Of a stretch of 64,000 bases of DNA, positions 8,618 to 16,509 are shown one piece after another. The stretch lies in assembly GCF_000720765.1 (NCBI RefSeq), contig NZ_JODC01000002.1:248001-312000 (forward strand), in the 5' to 3' direction. Each line of letters opens with the position of its first letter. Position 1 is the stretch's first letter. Under the pieces are notes generated by a model. It made no database searches, was not told where the DNA came from, and was given only the letters and a program-made list of their open reading frames with translations. A program made the translations under genes and the position numbers. Source of the DNA: Streptomyces sp. NRRL S-646 (lineage in GTDB: Bacteria > Actinomycetota > Actinomycetes > Streptomycetales > Streptomycetaceae).

Positions 8618-11293
8618 GTGTCCGCGCTGCTGTCCGACCCCCTCCTCCACGCGACCCACTGCCATGCGCTGCGCGTCCGGCCCGGCCACTCACCGGACCC
8701 CGCCTCCCGACCGGGGCTGTGGATCGAGGACATCTCCGTACCAGCGACGGACCCCCTTGCAGAGCGCCGACGCGACACCGAACTCGCCCGGCCCGCCCGC
8801 GATCCGCGCACCGTCCTCCTGCGCTACGCCGACGGCCTCTGTGACCTGATCGTCGTCGCCCCGCGCGGGCGCTGGGACCGCACAGCCCTCAACCGGCTGG
8901 CAGCCGGGCATCCCGTGGCGCCGAACGACGCACCCCCGGCTCCCGAGACATCCCCCGCCGCGCCCGCGCCCGCCTGGGGGCTCCGCGACGACCGCCCCAC
9001 CACCCCCCATGTCCTCGCCCTGGACCATGGCGGCGACGAGGCAAGCTGGCTCACGGCACTCGCCGTCACCCTGCGCCGCTACGATCCCGACACCCCGCCG
9101 GTCATCGGAACCGACCGGGGCAGCTTCACCGTCGAACCGGCCGCCACGCTCGGCGAGTCGAAGCCCTCCTCCACGACCGGCCCTGCGCTGACAGGTCTGC
9201 TCTTCGACGCCACCGAACTGCCCGCAGAGGGCGAGACCGAGTACGTACCCTGCCTCGCGCCCCCGTTTCCGCTCACCGTCTCGATCCTCCGGGACTCGGG
9301 CGGTCTGCGGCTGCGCTGCGACCACCTGAGCAGTCACTTCTCCGCGGAGATCGCCGCCCAGTTCGTACGGCACCTCGTGCGCGTACACCAGCAGGTCCTG
9401 CACCGCCCGCAGACCCCGCCGGACGACGTCGAGCTCCTCGACGAGGCGGAGCGTGCCCGCACGGCGGCGCTCGGCCGCCCGCCCCGCGCGCTGACCACCA
9501 GCCCGGTGAGCCTGCCCGCGGCGCTCGCCCGGATCGTGGCGGCGGCGCCGGACCGCATCGCCGTGACCGACGGCGACACCGGCCTGACCTACCGCGAACT
9601 CGACGAGCGGGCAGCCCGGTTGGCGTCCGGCCTGCGCGCACGCGGAGTGGGCGCAGGCGATCGGGTGGGCGTGTGTCTGGAACGTTCCGCCGAACTTGTC
9701 GTCACCCTGCTCGCCGTGCTGACGGCCGGCGCCACCTACGTGCCCGTCGACCCCGCCTACCCGGCGGAGCGGCTAGCGCACACGGCACGGGACGCGGGTC
9801 TGGGCGTGGTGATCACCCGGCTCCCTCAGTTCCCGGCCGTGGCGGACTGTGTGCAGGTGACCCCGGACGAACTGCTGAACGCGCCGGGCACCGGGTGGCC
9901 GTGGCCACAGGAGAACACGAGCCCGACGCCCCCCTCGCCCGACGACGCCGCCTACGTCATCTACACCTCCGGTTCCACCGGCCGGCCCAAGGGCGTCGTC
10001 GTACCGCACCGCAACGTGATCGCCCTGGTCGACGCGACCCGCGACGAGTACGGGCTCTCGGAGGCGGACGTGTGGACCTGGTTCCACTCCAGCGCCTTCG
10101 ACTTCTCCGTGTGGGAGATCTGGGGCTGCCTGCTGACCGGTGGGCGGCTGGTCGTGGTGCCGTACTTCGTCTCCCGTGAACCGGACTTCTTCCGCGACCT
10201 GCTCGTCGCCGAGAAGGTCACCGTGCTCAGCCAGACCCCGTCGGCCTTCGCCCAGCTCCTCGACGTCGACCACACCGACGTGTCCGTCCGGCTCGTCGTC
10301 TTCGGCGGTGAGCCGCTGGACACGCGGATGCTGCTGCCCTGGTTCGACCGGCACCCCGAGCGGTCCTGCCGGGTGGTGAACATGTTCGGCATCACCGAGA
10401 CCACCGTCCATGTCACTGAGCAGACCCTCACCCGCAGACTGGCGCTCCTCGCCACCCGCTCCGTCGGGGCAGCCCTGCCCGGCTGGCACCTGTACGTGGT
10501 GGACCCGGCCGGACGGCTGCTGCCGCCGGGCGTGGCGGGCGAGATATGCGTCGGCGGTGCCGGCGTGGCGATCGGCTACCTGGGCCAGAAGGAGCTGACC
10601 GCACAGCGCTTCGTACCGGATCCGCGCACCGGCGGCACCATGTACCGCAGTGGCGACCTCGGACGGCTGCGCCCCGACGGGCGGCTCGAACACCTCGGGC
10701 GGATCGACAGCCAGGTGAAGATCCGCGGCTTCCGGATCGAGCTCGACGAGATCCGCTCCGTACTGCTGGAGGACCCCGACGTGCGCACCGCGGCCGTCCT
10801 GGTCCGCCGCGACGAGACGGCGGGCGCCGCCACGGCCAGGATCGACGCCTACGTGACCCTGACGCCCGGCGGCGACCCCGCCGGAGTACGCGAGCGGGCC
10901 GCCGGAATCCTGCCCGAGTACATGCTCCCCGCCACCGTCACCGCGCTGGACGCACTCCCGCTGACGGCCAACGGCAAACTCGATGCGGCCCAGCTCCCCG
11001 CACCCGCCGCCGCACGCCCGCCGAAGCGTGACACGGCTCCGGAGGCACCCGCCGTCGACGACCTCACCGCAAGCCTGACGGAGATCTGGAGCGACGTGCT
11101 GGGCATGCCCGTGGGCCCGGACGACGACTTCTTCGAGCTCGGCGGCAACTCCCTGTTCGCCGTCCGTATCGGTGCCGCCCTGCGCGCCCGCGGCCTGCCG
11201 TCGCTGCGGCTGCGGGAGCTGTACCGTCACCCGACGGTCCGGGGGACGGTGGCGAGCCTCAGGGCCGTCGCCGAGCAGGATCCACCCATGTGA
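8618..11293 (+). CDS. Stand-alone NRPS A-T protein, probably loading threonine in trans
   Basis: 891 residues from a GTG with AAGGAG 8 nt upstream. Residues ~1-290 look like a shortened, degenerate condensation domain: the C-terminal part (FPLTVSIL...LRCDHLSSHFS...AAQFVRHL) is recognisable but no HHxxxDG motif exists. Residues ~300-800 are an adenylation domain ([11 protein letters not shown] from 449, GGEPLD, NMFGITETT, ANGKLD) and the end is a carrier domain with GGNSL (Ser845). The pocket code by my alignment is D-F-W-S-V-G-M-V-H-K, one change from the classical threonine code DFWNVGMVHK. It is the last gene of the cluster in this window. The A-less C-T-E module at the left edge is the likely acceptor, as known for the ramoplanin Thr system. 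No SDR or TE is attached. Confidence 0.93.
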   Translation: MSALLSDPLLHATHCHALRVRPGHSPDPASRPGLWIEDISVPATDPLAERRRDTELARPARDPRTVLLRYADGLCDLIVVAPRGRWDRTALNRLAAGHPVAPNDAPPAPETSPAAPAPAWGLRDDRPTTPHVLALDHGGDEASWLTALAVTLRRYDPDTPPVIGTDRGSFTVEPAATLGESKPSSTTGPALTGLLFDATELPAEGETEYVPCLAPPFPLTVSILRDSGGLRLRCDHLSSHFSAEIAAQFVRHLVRVHQQVLHRPQTPPDDVELLDEAERARTAALGRPPRALTTSPVSLPAALARIVAAAPDRIAVTDGDTGLTYRELDERAARLASGLRARGVGAGDRVGVCLERSAELVVTLLAVLTAGATYVPVDPAYPAERLAHTARDAGLGVVITRLPQFPAVADCVQVTPDELLNAPGTGWPWPQENTSPTPPSPDDAAYVIYTSGSTGRPKGVVVPHRNVIALVDATRDEYGLSEADVWTWFHSSAFDFSVWEIWGCLLTGGRLVVVPYFVSREPDFFRDLLVAEKVTVLSQTPSAFAQLLDVDHTDVSVRLVVFGGEPLDTRMLLPWFDRHPERSCRVVNMFGITETTVHVTEQTLTRRLALLATRSVGAALPGWHLYVVDPAGRLLPPGVAGEICVGGAGVAIGYLGQKELTAQRFVPDPRTGGTMYRSGDLGRLRPDGRLEHLGRIDSQVKIRGFRIELDEIRSVLLEDPDVRTAAVLVRRDETAGAATARIDAYVTLTPGGDPAGVRERAAGILPEYMLPATVTALDALPLTANGKLDAAQLPAPAAARPPKRDTAPEAPAVDDLTASLTEIWSDVLGMPVGPDDDFFELGGNSLFAVRIGAALRARGLPSLRLRELYRHPTVRGTVASLRAVAEQDPPM

Positions 11294-11579
11294 GCCCGTC
11301 CTCCGAAGCCACCAGCCCGTCCGGCCGCACCGGCGTCTCCTCCTCCAACGGCCCGCCGAACAGGCCTCGTTCCTGCAGAACGGCACCCTCCGGCGAGCAC
11401 CATGCCGGGCCGCCACAGCCGGGACTTCCAGTACGACCAGTCCTTGACTCTGTTGGTGATCTTGGCAGGGTGATGACGGCGGTCGCTGGTGGGTGGTTGG
11501 CTGGTCGGTGCTGTCGGTGGACTGCCGATGCATTCTGCAGGCGCTCGCGGGCCGGGCCCGGCTTCATCAAGGGCCGTTG
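11294..11579. other. Gene-free border segment after the NRPS cluster
   Basis: No convincing gene on either strand. A minus-strand frame continues the truncated peptidase into this segment but its composition (runs of Arg, Pro, Thr) is non-protein-like. I see no transposase motif, no inverted repeats that would mark an insertion sequence, and no clear terminator for the A-T gene. The segment most likely holds sequence brought in or left behind by the rearrangement that removed the end of the neighbouring peptidase gene. Confidence 0.5.
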
Positions 11580-12932
11580 ACGTGCCTTGGTGGGCGGGGC
11601 GTCCGACTTCGGCCAGTACACGCATGTCGCCGCGTAGGCCAGCTCGCGGGCGCCGACCAGGGGGTACTTCTGCGTGTCCTCGGTGCTCCGCCGCAGCCAG
11701 TGTCCAAGGTCGCGGTTCCACGGGGTGTCGTTGCAGGTGACGGGGAAGTACGTGGCGTTGAAGCCGGGGGAGAGGTAGTTGGAGAACGCCTTCTGGACCA
11801 GCTGACGTTCCGCTGTTGTCGCTGTGTCCCAGTGGTCCAGGGCTACGAGGACGGAGGCCAGCGGGCGCCACCCCTGGTCGGCGTTGTAGAGCGCCTGGAG
11901 GGTGAGGTTGTCCAGTTGGTTGGGGCCGACCGTCTGCGAGCCGACGGTGATCGGGTGATCGTGCAGCGAGGCGCGGCGAGCCTCCCACCTGGCCTTCGCC
12001 TCGGCAGCCGTGCTCCCGTAGTGGTAGACGGAGTCGTACGTCGCGATCCACGGCAGGAAGTCCTGTTCGAAGCGGCGCTGGAAGCTCATCGGCTGGCCGA
12101 GCTCCGCCTGTTGCCAGGTCCCGTCGAACGCCAGGTTGCTGTCCAGCACGGCGTGCTCGACGTGCTGCGGGAACTGCGTCGCGTAGTAGGCGCCGAGCCA
12201 GGTGGCGTACGAGGGGCCGTAGTACGAGATCTTCTGCACTCCGAGCAGGGCACGGAACAGGTCCATGTCGTGCACGGCTTGATCCGTGTTGAGGTACTTG
12301 ACCAGATCGCCGCTGCGCTCCTGGCAGTCCTTCGCGAACTGCCGGGAGCGGTTCACGACGCCCTGGAGCGCGGCGGGGGAGCGGTCGCGGAAGTCGCCGG
12401 CGTAGAAGTCCTGGAACTCGGCGTCGGTCTGACACGTGGCGTGCGAACTGCTGCCGACGCCGCGCTGGTCGAAGCTGACCACGTCATACGCGGCGCCGAT
12501 CGCGGGCGAGGCCTTGACGAACCCCGCGGGCCGGATCAGCCCCGAGGCGCCCGGTCCGCCGGCGGCCATCATCAGCACCCCGCGCCGCCTGGCGGGATCC
12601 GCCGCGCGGTGCCGGGACACCTCGATGCTGAGGTCCGCGCCGATGCCTGGGTGATGCCAGTCGCGGGGCACGGTCATCACCGCGCACTCCAGCGTCGGTG
12701 CCTGGGCGCACGGCTGCCAGTCGAGCCGCTGGCCGGCGTAGCGGGCCGCAGCGGACGGCGGCCCGCCGACCGGCCCGGGCTGATGCGTGGCCTGTGCCGC
12801 GGTCGGCGCCACCGCCGCCGCGACGGCCGCGGCGATCACACCCGATACGGCGGCCGCAGGCCACCGAGCGGTGCGGAACGCGCACACCGAAGACGTGCAC
12901 CTCGAGAACCTGGACATGGACAATCTGGGCAC
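11580..12932 (-). pseudogene. Truncated secreted S33-type (TAP-like) peptidase
   Basis: Minus-strand reading starts at GTG 12932 (or ATG 12917) with a signal peptide (Arg-rich start, Ala-rich core, ending near AAQATH). It then follows the tripeptidyl aminopeptidase / SlpD-SlpE family: LDWQPC, MAAGGPGASG oxyanion region, SFDQRGVGSS, YLNTDQAVHDMD, and the nucleophile elbow GPSYATW (usual form GxSYGT). Similarity stops after CVYWPKSDAPP near 11585. The last ~90-100 residues of the family, holding the catalytic Asp (HDxATP) and His (SHG), are missing and replaced by Arg/Pro/Ser-rich junk that stays open to 11259. The intact paralogue at 20603 shows what is lost. Probably inactive. Confidence 0.8.
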
Positions 12933-13251
12933 CGAACCCCCTCACCGCCGTGCGGGGTCGCGCGGCGTCTGATTCGATGTTCGGGCCCGGACGGCGATCG
13001 ATCCATCATGCTGATACGCGTCTTGCGGGTGGTGCCAGCACCACCCCGCGCTCCACCGAGGCGGGAGCGGTACCGCTTGTTCGCGCTCCGGATGACAGGA
13101 TCCTCGGCAGACGCCCGCCCACGCGATGGCCAAGGTCACCGAGGCGGACGGGGAGGCGACGGGCCATCGCGCGGATCACGGTCTCTGATGGCGGCCTTGA
13201 CGGCTGCCCCTTCGCCCATACCCGGGCCGTTGACCACTCGGCGAAGCGCCG
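12933..13251. other. Intergenic stretch, no gene seen
   Basis: About 320 nt between the start of the truncated peptidase (minus strand) and a small plus-strand frame. Frames across it are long but have poor, Arg/Pro-rich composition. I see no tRNA-like fold or insertion sequence ends. It must contain whatever promoter served the peptidase, but I cannot point to a clear -35/-10 pair. Confidence 0.4.
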
Positions 13252-13497
13252 GTGGGCTGTGGCTCCCGAAGGCCCACCGCCGATTACGCCGAGTGGTGGG
13301 CGATTCGCGCGAAGGCCGGATTGGAGTGGTTTGCGTCACTCGGTCACGAGGTGGACGTGGACGTTTGCGAGGTTGACATGGATGACCAGCGGAGGTGGCG
13401 GTGCCGCGAGTGTGGCGGTGAGCTCACCGTCACCGGCAAGGGCACGACGCAGTCGTCGACCGGCAGGACGCGATGCCCGGCCAAGGCGGAGGAGTAG
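13252..13497 (+). CDS. Small zinc-ribbon-like hypothetical protein
   Basis: 81 codons from GTG 13252. The second half is protein-like: an acidic stretch DVDVCEVDMDD, then WRCRECGGEL (CxxC) and a further Cys in RCPAK near the end, which resembles part of a zinc ribbon. The start is uncertain; residues 1-10 may be untranslated and a later start is possible. It ends 11 nt before a strong hairpin that would terminate it. No family recognised. It may be a fragment of a larger mobile-element gene, since the neighbourhood looks like a rearranged border. Confidence 0.4.
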   Translation: MGCGSRRPTADYAEWWAIRAKAGLEWFASLGHEVDVDVCEVDMDDQRRWRCRECGGELTVTGKGTTQSSTGRTRCPAKAEE

Positions 13498-13507
13498 GGC
13501 TGACAGA

Positions 13508-13559
13508 CGGCTGCCGCCTCTCACACATATCTCACGGACTGTATGTGAGGCGGCAGCCG
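13508..13559 (+). terminator. Long bulged palindrome, likely terminator
   Basis: Arms CGGCTGCCGCCT (13508-13519) and its exact complement (13548-13559), extended by CACATA / TATGTG (13524-13529 and 13542-13547) after a 4-nt bulge: 18 paired positions with a 12-nt loop. It begins 11 nt after the small zinc-ribbon frame and ends 75 nt before the antitoxin start. No U-tract follows, as is common in Streptomyces. Confidence 0.6.
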
Positions 13560-13634
13560 AGAGGCGTCTGACCTGGTCTTTCCTTGCGCCCAGTGGAACT
13601 GACGGACTCCACGGACGCCCCGTAAGCTAGGGGC

Positions 13635-13922
13635 ATGGCCTACGAGATTCCGGTGACGCAAGCCAGGGCTGAGCTCGCCGACCTGATCAACCGGGTGGTG
13701 TACGGCGGTGAGCGCGTCGTCGTGACACGGCACGGAAAGCCCCTCGTCGCCCTGGTCTCCGCCGCTGACCTGGAACGGCTGGAGGAGCTCCAGGAACTCC
13801 CGGAGCCTGCCGAGGAGCAGGTGATCAGCGCGGTCTCCACCGTCCGCGAGGTGGCGTCCGCTCCCCGCGAACAGCAGCGCTTCGGCATCGCGGCGCACCA
13901 TCGGGGGACCGGCGCCTCGTAG
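13635..13922 (+). CDS. Phd/YefM-family antitoxin, orphan
   Basis: 95 residues. The N-terminal ~60 match the Phd/YefM antitoxin family: MAYEIPVTQARAELADLI, then RVVVTRHGKPLVALVS and AADLERLEEL. This domain binds DNA and represses its own operon, while the C-terminal tail normally wraps a RelE- or Doc-type toxin. No toxin gene follows: 11 nt downstream of the stop there is a terminator and the next gene is convergent. The tail (residues ~62-95, ending AAHHRGTGAS) shows no partner motif. Either the toxin was lost, is encoded elsewhere, or the protein works only as a regulator. Confidence 0.85.
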   Translation: MAYEIPVTQARAELADLINRVVYGGERVVVTRHGKPLVALVSAADLERLEELQELPEPAEEQVISAVSTVREVASAPREQQRFGIAAHHRGTGAS

Positions 13923-13932
13923 AGACGCAAAG

Positions 13933-13972
13933 ACCGTGCACCCCCGTCCGCTACAGCAGGGGTGCACGGTCG
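13933..13972. terminator. Bidirectional terminator
   Basis: Perfect 13-bp inverted repeat GACCGTGCACCCC / GGGGTGCACGGTC with a 14-nt loop, between the antitoxin (+) and the membrane protein gene (-), so it can serve both convergent genes. Confidence 0.85.
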
Positions 13973-13990
13973 GCTCGGTGCGACGGATGG

Positions 13991-15004
13991 TCAGCCGACA
14001 GGCGCGAGGTTTCGTTCGGTGACGGGCTCGGTGGCCTGCGCGCGCGCCTTGAGTGCCTTGCCGAGCAGTACGGCGCCCAGGCCCAGCGAGGCCCACCAGG
14101 TGAGCGTCAGGGCGGGGCCGGTCGCCGCCGCGCCGTCGAAGAACGACACCGAGCGGAGCAGGGTCGTCCCCGCGCCAGGCGGCAGCCACTGGCCGATCCT
14201 GCCGACCGGCTCGGGCAGCATCTGCGGGGCCGAGGGCGCACCCGAGAAGGGGTTGCCGAACAGCATCACGGCGCCCGCGGCGATCCCGATGCCGGCCTGG
14301 CCGAACAGGGCGCCGAGTCCGGCGACCGCGGCGCTCACGGCCAGGGTCGCAAGGCCCAGTACGCCGGCCTCCGCCCACCAGTTGCCGGTGAGCACCCCGA
14401 GCCAGCTGTGCGCGATGCCGGCCGCGGTCGCGCCGACCAGTGCGGCGGCCCCGATCAGCGCGGCCACGGCGCGCAGACCGCGCAGTCCCGCCATGGTTGC
14501 CACCGAGCCCGCAGCGATCCCGGCCAGGGCCAGGGGCAGCACGCCGGCGTTCAGGGCCGCGCCGCGAGGGTCGTTCTCCGGCGCCGCCACGACGTCGACC
14601 GTCCGGATCTGCCTGCCCTCGGCGGAGGCCTGCCGGCCCACCGCCTGCTGCAGCAGTTGTGCGACCGTCGGGCTCGCGGCCGACGCGGTCAGCAGCTCAG
14701 GGCCTTGCGGCGTCACGACGACGGCGCCGTATACGGTCCGGTCCTCGATGGCGTCCCGCGCGGCGGACTCGTCGGCGTAGCGGTGGATCTCGAACGCGCC
14801 CTGCTTCTGCTCCAGTTGCCTCTCCATCTGGGCCGTCGCGGCCGTGGGGCCGGCCACGCCGAGCGGCAGGTCGCGGGGCGCGGTGCGGGCGGCGGGCCAG
14901 GCGAAGGCCCACAACGCCAGGGCGGCGAGGAGCGGGGCGAGGACGACGACCGCGACCAGGCGGCGGCGGTGTGCCCTCGTGGGGGTAGCGGATGCGGTGG
15001 ACAT
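13991..15004 (-). CDS. TetR-linked multi-pass membrane protein (YhgE/ABC-2-like)
   Basis: 337 residues from ATG 15004; a longer open frame to 15118 would run through the operator region and is rejected. After a short Arg-rich start there is one N-terminal membrane helix (VVVLAPLLAALALWAFAW), an extracytoplasmic domain of ~120 residues (QLEQKQGAFEIHRYADESAARDAI ...), then about five C-terminal helices. This layout matches the YhgE/Pip and ABC-2 permease-like proteins that Streptomyces often pairs with a divergent TetR regulator, usually for drug or lipid export. No ATPase gene is adjacent. The divergent TetR gene and twin operators indicate repression in the absence of an inducer (inference). 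Confidence 0.8.
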   Translation of the reverse strand: MSTASATPTRAHRRRLVAVVVLAPLLAALALWAFAWPAARTAPRDLPLGVAGPTAATAQMERQLEQKQGAFEIHRYADESAARDAIEDRTVYGAVVVTPQGPELLTASAASPTVAQLLQQAVGRQASAEGRQIRTVDVVAAPENDPRGAALNAGVLPLALAGIAAGSVATMAGLRGLRAVAALIGAAALVGATAAGIAHSWLGVLTGNWWAEAGVLGLATLAVSAAVAGLGALFGQAGIGIAAGAVMLFGNPFSGAPSAPQMLPEPVGRIGQWLPPGAGTTLLRSVSFFDGAAATGPALTLTWWASLGLGAVLLGKALKARAQATEPVTERNLAPVG

Positions 15005-15063
15005 GACGGTCCTCTCGGGATCGACGGAAGCGGCGGGGTGCGACGGGGAGCCGCAAAAAAGAA

Positions 15064-15139
15064 GGATCGTTCGTTTTAGTTGTGCCCTCACGGTCCCGCC
15101 ATCACCATGGCTTGTCAAGAAGGAACGTTCGTTTTACGT
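15064..15139. promoter_or_regulatory. Divergent promoter region with twin TetR operators
   Basis: Two near-identical sites, GGATCGTTCGTTTTAGT (15064-15080) and GGAACGTTCGTTTTACGT (15122-15139), sit 58 bp apart in the same orientation between the membrane-protein gene and the TetR gene. The second lies immediately before the TetR start, the first before the membrane-protein start. Paired sites of this kind are expected for a TetR protein that represses both itself and its divergent target. Confidence 0.65.
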
Positions 15140-15146
15140 TTGCGTC

Positions 15147-15797
15147 ATGGCTCGTGTATCCCAGGAACACCTCGACGCCCGACGCCGGCAGATCCTCGAC
15201 GGCGCCGCCCTGTGCTTCGCACGCAACGGCTTCCACGCCACGTCCATGCAGGACGTGCTGAAGGAGGTGGACCTCTCCGCGGGTGCCGTCTACCGCTACT
15301 TCAGCGGCAAGGAGGAGCTCATCGCCGCGATCGTCGCGGAAGTGCTCGGCCAGGTCCACGAGGGCTTCGAGGAGGAGGCCTGCAGCAGCCCGCCCCCGCC
15401 TCCGGACCTCCTGGTGTCGTCGGTGCTCAGCCGCGTCCTCGCGACCAAGGAGTCGTTGACCGTGGACGGGCGGCCCGCCTTTGCGGGGCTGGTCATCCAG
15501 GTGTGGGCGGAGACCCTCCGCAATGACGAGCTCGCTGTCCTTCTCCGCGAGGGCTATGGCGCGGTGCGGGAGACCTGGGGGCGGATCGTCGAGGCGTACC
15601 AGGAAGCCGGGATGATGCGGTCGGACGTGTCCCCGGACGACGTGGCCCGCACGATGATGGCCGCCGCGATGGGCTTCCTCGCGCAGCAGGCCCTGTTCGG
15701 GCCCGCCTCCAGCGACATCCTGCGGGACGGTCTACGGGCGTTGATGAGCGTGCAGGATCACGGCTCGGTTAACTTGCTTGAAACTCGGTCCAACTAG
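15147..15797 (+). CDS. TetR-family transcriptional regulator
   Basis: 216 residues from ATG 15147. The N-terminal helix-turn-helix is typical: RRQILDGAALCFARNGFHATSMQDVLKEVDLSAGAVYRYFSGKEEL. The C-terminal ligand-binding domain (residues ~65-216) is of the TetR_C type with no further clue to its ligand. The start was placed here because upstream codons would overlap the operator; the leader is very short. It is divergent from the membrane protein at 13991, which is its likely target, and is followed by the urease operon in the same direction but 87 nt away with a separate start region. Confidence 0.9.
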   Translation: MARVSQEHLDARRRQILDGAALCFARNGFHATSMQDVLKEVDLSAGAVYRYFSGKEELIAAIVAEVLGQVHEGFEEEACSSPPPPPDLLVSSVLSRVLATKESLTVDGRPAFAGLVIQVWAETLRNDELAVLLREGYGAVRETWGRIVEAYQEAGMMRSDVSPDDVARTMMAAAMGFLAQQALFGPASSDILRDGLRALMSVQDHGSVNLLETRSN

Positions 15798-15884
15798 CCT
15801 GCCGATCCACGCCACCAGGGACTTTGCCCCGTGGCTGCGGCAACCGGACCCCGCACGGTCCGGGTGAGGACTGTGAGGTGGGAC

Positions 15885-16187
15885 GTGCAACTGACCCCGC
15901 ACGAGCAAGAGAGGCTGCTCATTCACGTGGCGGCCGACGTGGCCGAGAAGCGCCGGGCCCGCGGGCTCAAGCTCAACCACCCCGAGGCGGTCGCCCTCAT
16001 CACGTCGCACATCCTCGAAGGTGCCCGTGACGGTCGTACGGTCGCCGAGCTCATGGCCTCCGGGCGCAAGCTCCTCACCCGGGACGACGTCATGGAGGGC
16101 ATCCCCGAGATGATCCACGACGTCCAGGTCGAGGCGACCTTCCCGGACGGCACCAAGCTCGTCACCGTCCACGACCCGATCGTCTGA
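15885..16187 (+). CDS. ureA: Urease gamma subunit
   Basis: 100 residues from GTG 15885 (RBS GAGGTGGG 8 nt upstream), the normal gamma length; a GTG at 15831 would add 18 residues with no counterpart in the family. Characteristic segments: [69 protein letters not shown]. It forms, with the beta and alpha subunits, the (alpha-beta-gamma)3 nickel enzyme that splits urea into ammonia and carbamate in the cytoplasm. First gene of ureABCF-G-D. Confidence 0.96.
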   Translation: MQLTPHEQERLLIHVAADVAEKRRARGLKLNHPEAVALITSHILEGARDGRTVAELMASGRKLLTRDDVMEGIPEMIHDVQVEATFPDGTKLVTVHDPIV

Positions 16188-16197
16188 GGGGGCCTCG

Positions 16198-16509
16198 ATG
16201 ATTCCCGGCGAGATCCTGTTCGCGGACGAGCCCGTTGCCTACAACGAGGGCCGCGAGGTCACCCGCCTGACCGTCCTCAACGCCGCCGACCGGCCCGTCC
16301 AGGTCGGCTCCCACTACCACTTCGCCGAGGCCAACCCCGGCCTGGACTTCGACCGCGGCGCCGCCCGCGGCAAGCGGCTCAACATCGCCGCGGGTACGGC
16401 CGTGCGCTTCGAGCCCGGGATCCCCGTCGACGTCGAACTCGTCCCGCTCGCCGGCGCCCGTGTGGTGCCCGGGCTGCGCGGGGAGACCGGAGGTGCCCTC
16501 GATGCCTGA
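16198..16509 (+). CDS. ureB: Urease beta subunit
   Basis: 103 residues. Matches the beta subunit: [47 protein letters not shown]. The GSHYHF element packs against the active-site flap of the alpha subunit in known ureases. Starts 10 nt after ureA and overlaps the start of ureC by 8 nt, so translation is likely coupled. Confidence 0.96.
   Translation: MIPGEILFADEPVAYNEGREVTRLTVLNAADRPVQVGSHYHFAEANPGLDFDRGAARGKRLNIAAGTAVRFEPGIPVDVELVPLAGARVVPGLRGETGGALDA

Noticed and set aside
11259..11580. C-terminal continuation of the truncated peptidase as a real domain
   Set aside because: Composition is Arg/Pro/Thr/Ser-rich and lacks any peptidase motif after CVYWPKSDAPP; treated as read-through into foreign or non-coding sequence.
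13931..13990. Possible small toxin gene after the antitoxin
   Set aside because: Only a terminator hairpin fits in the 68 nt before the convergent gene; no start with RBS.
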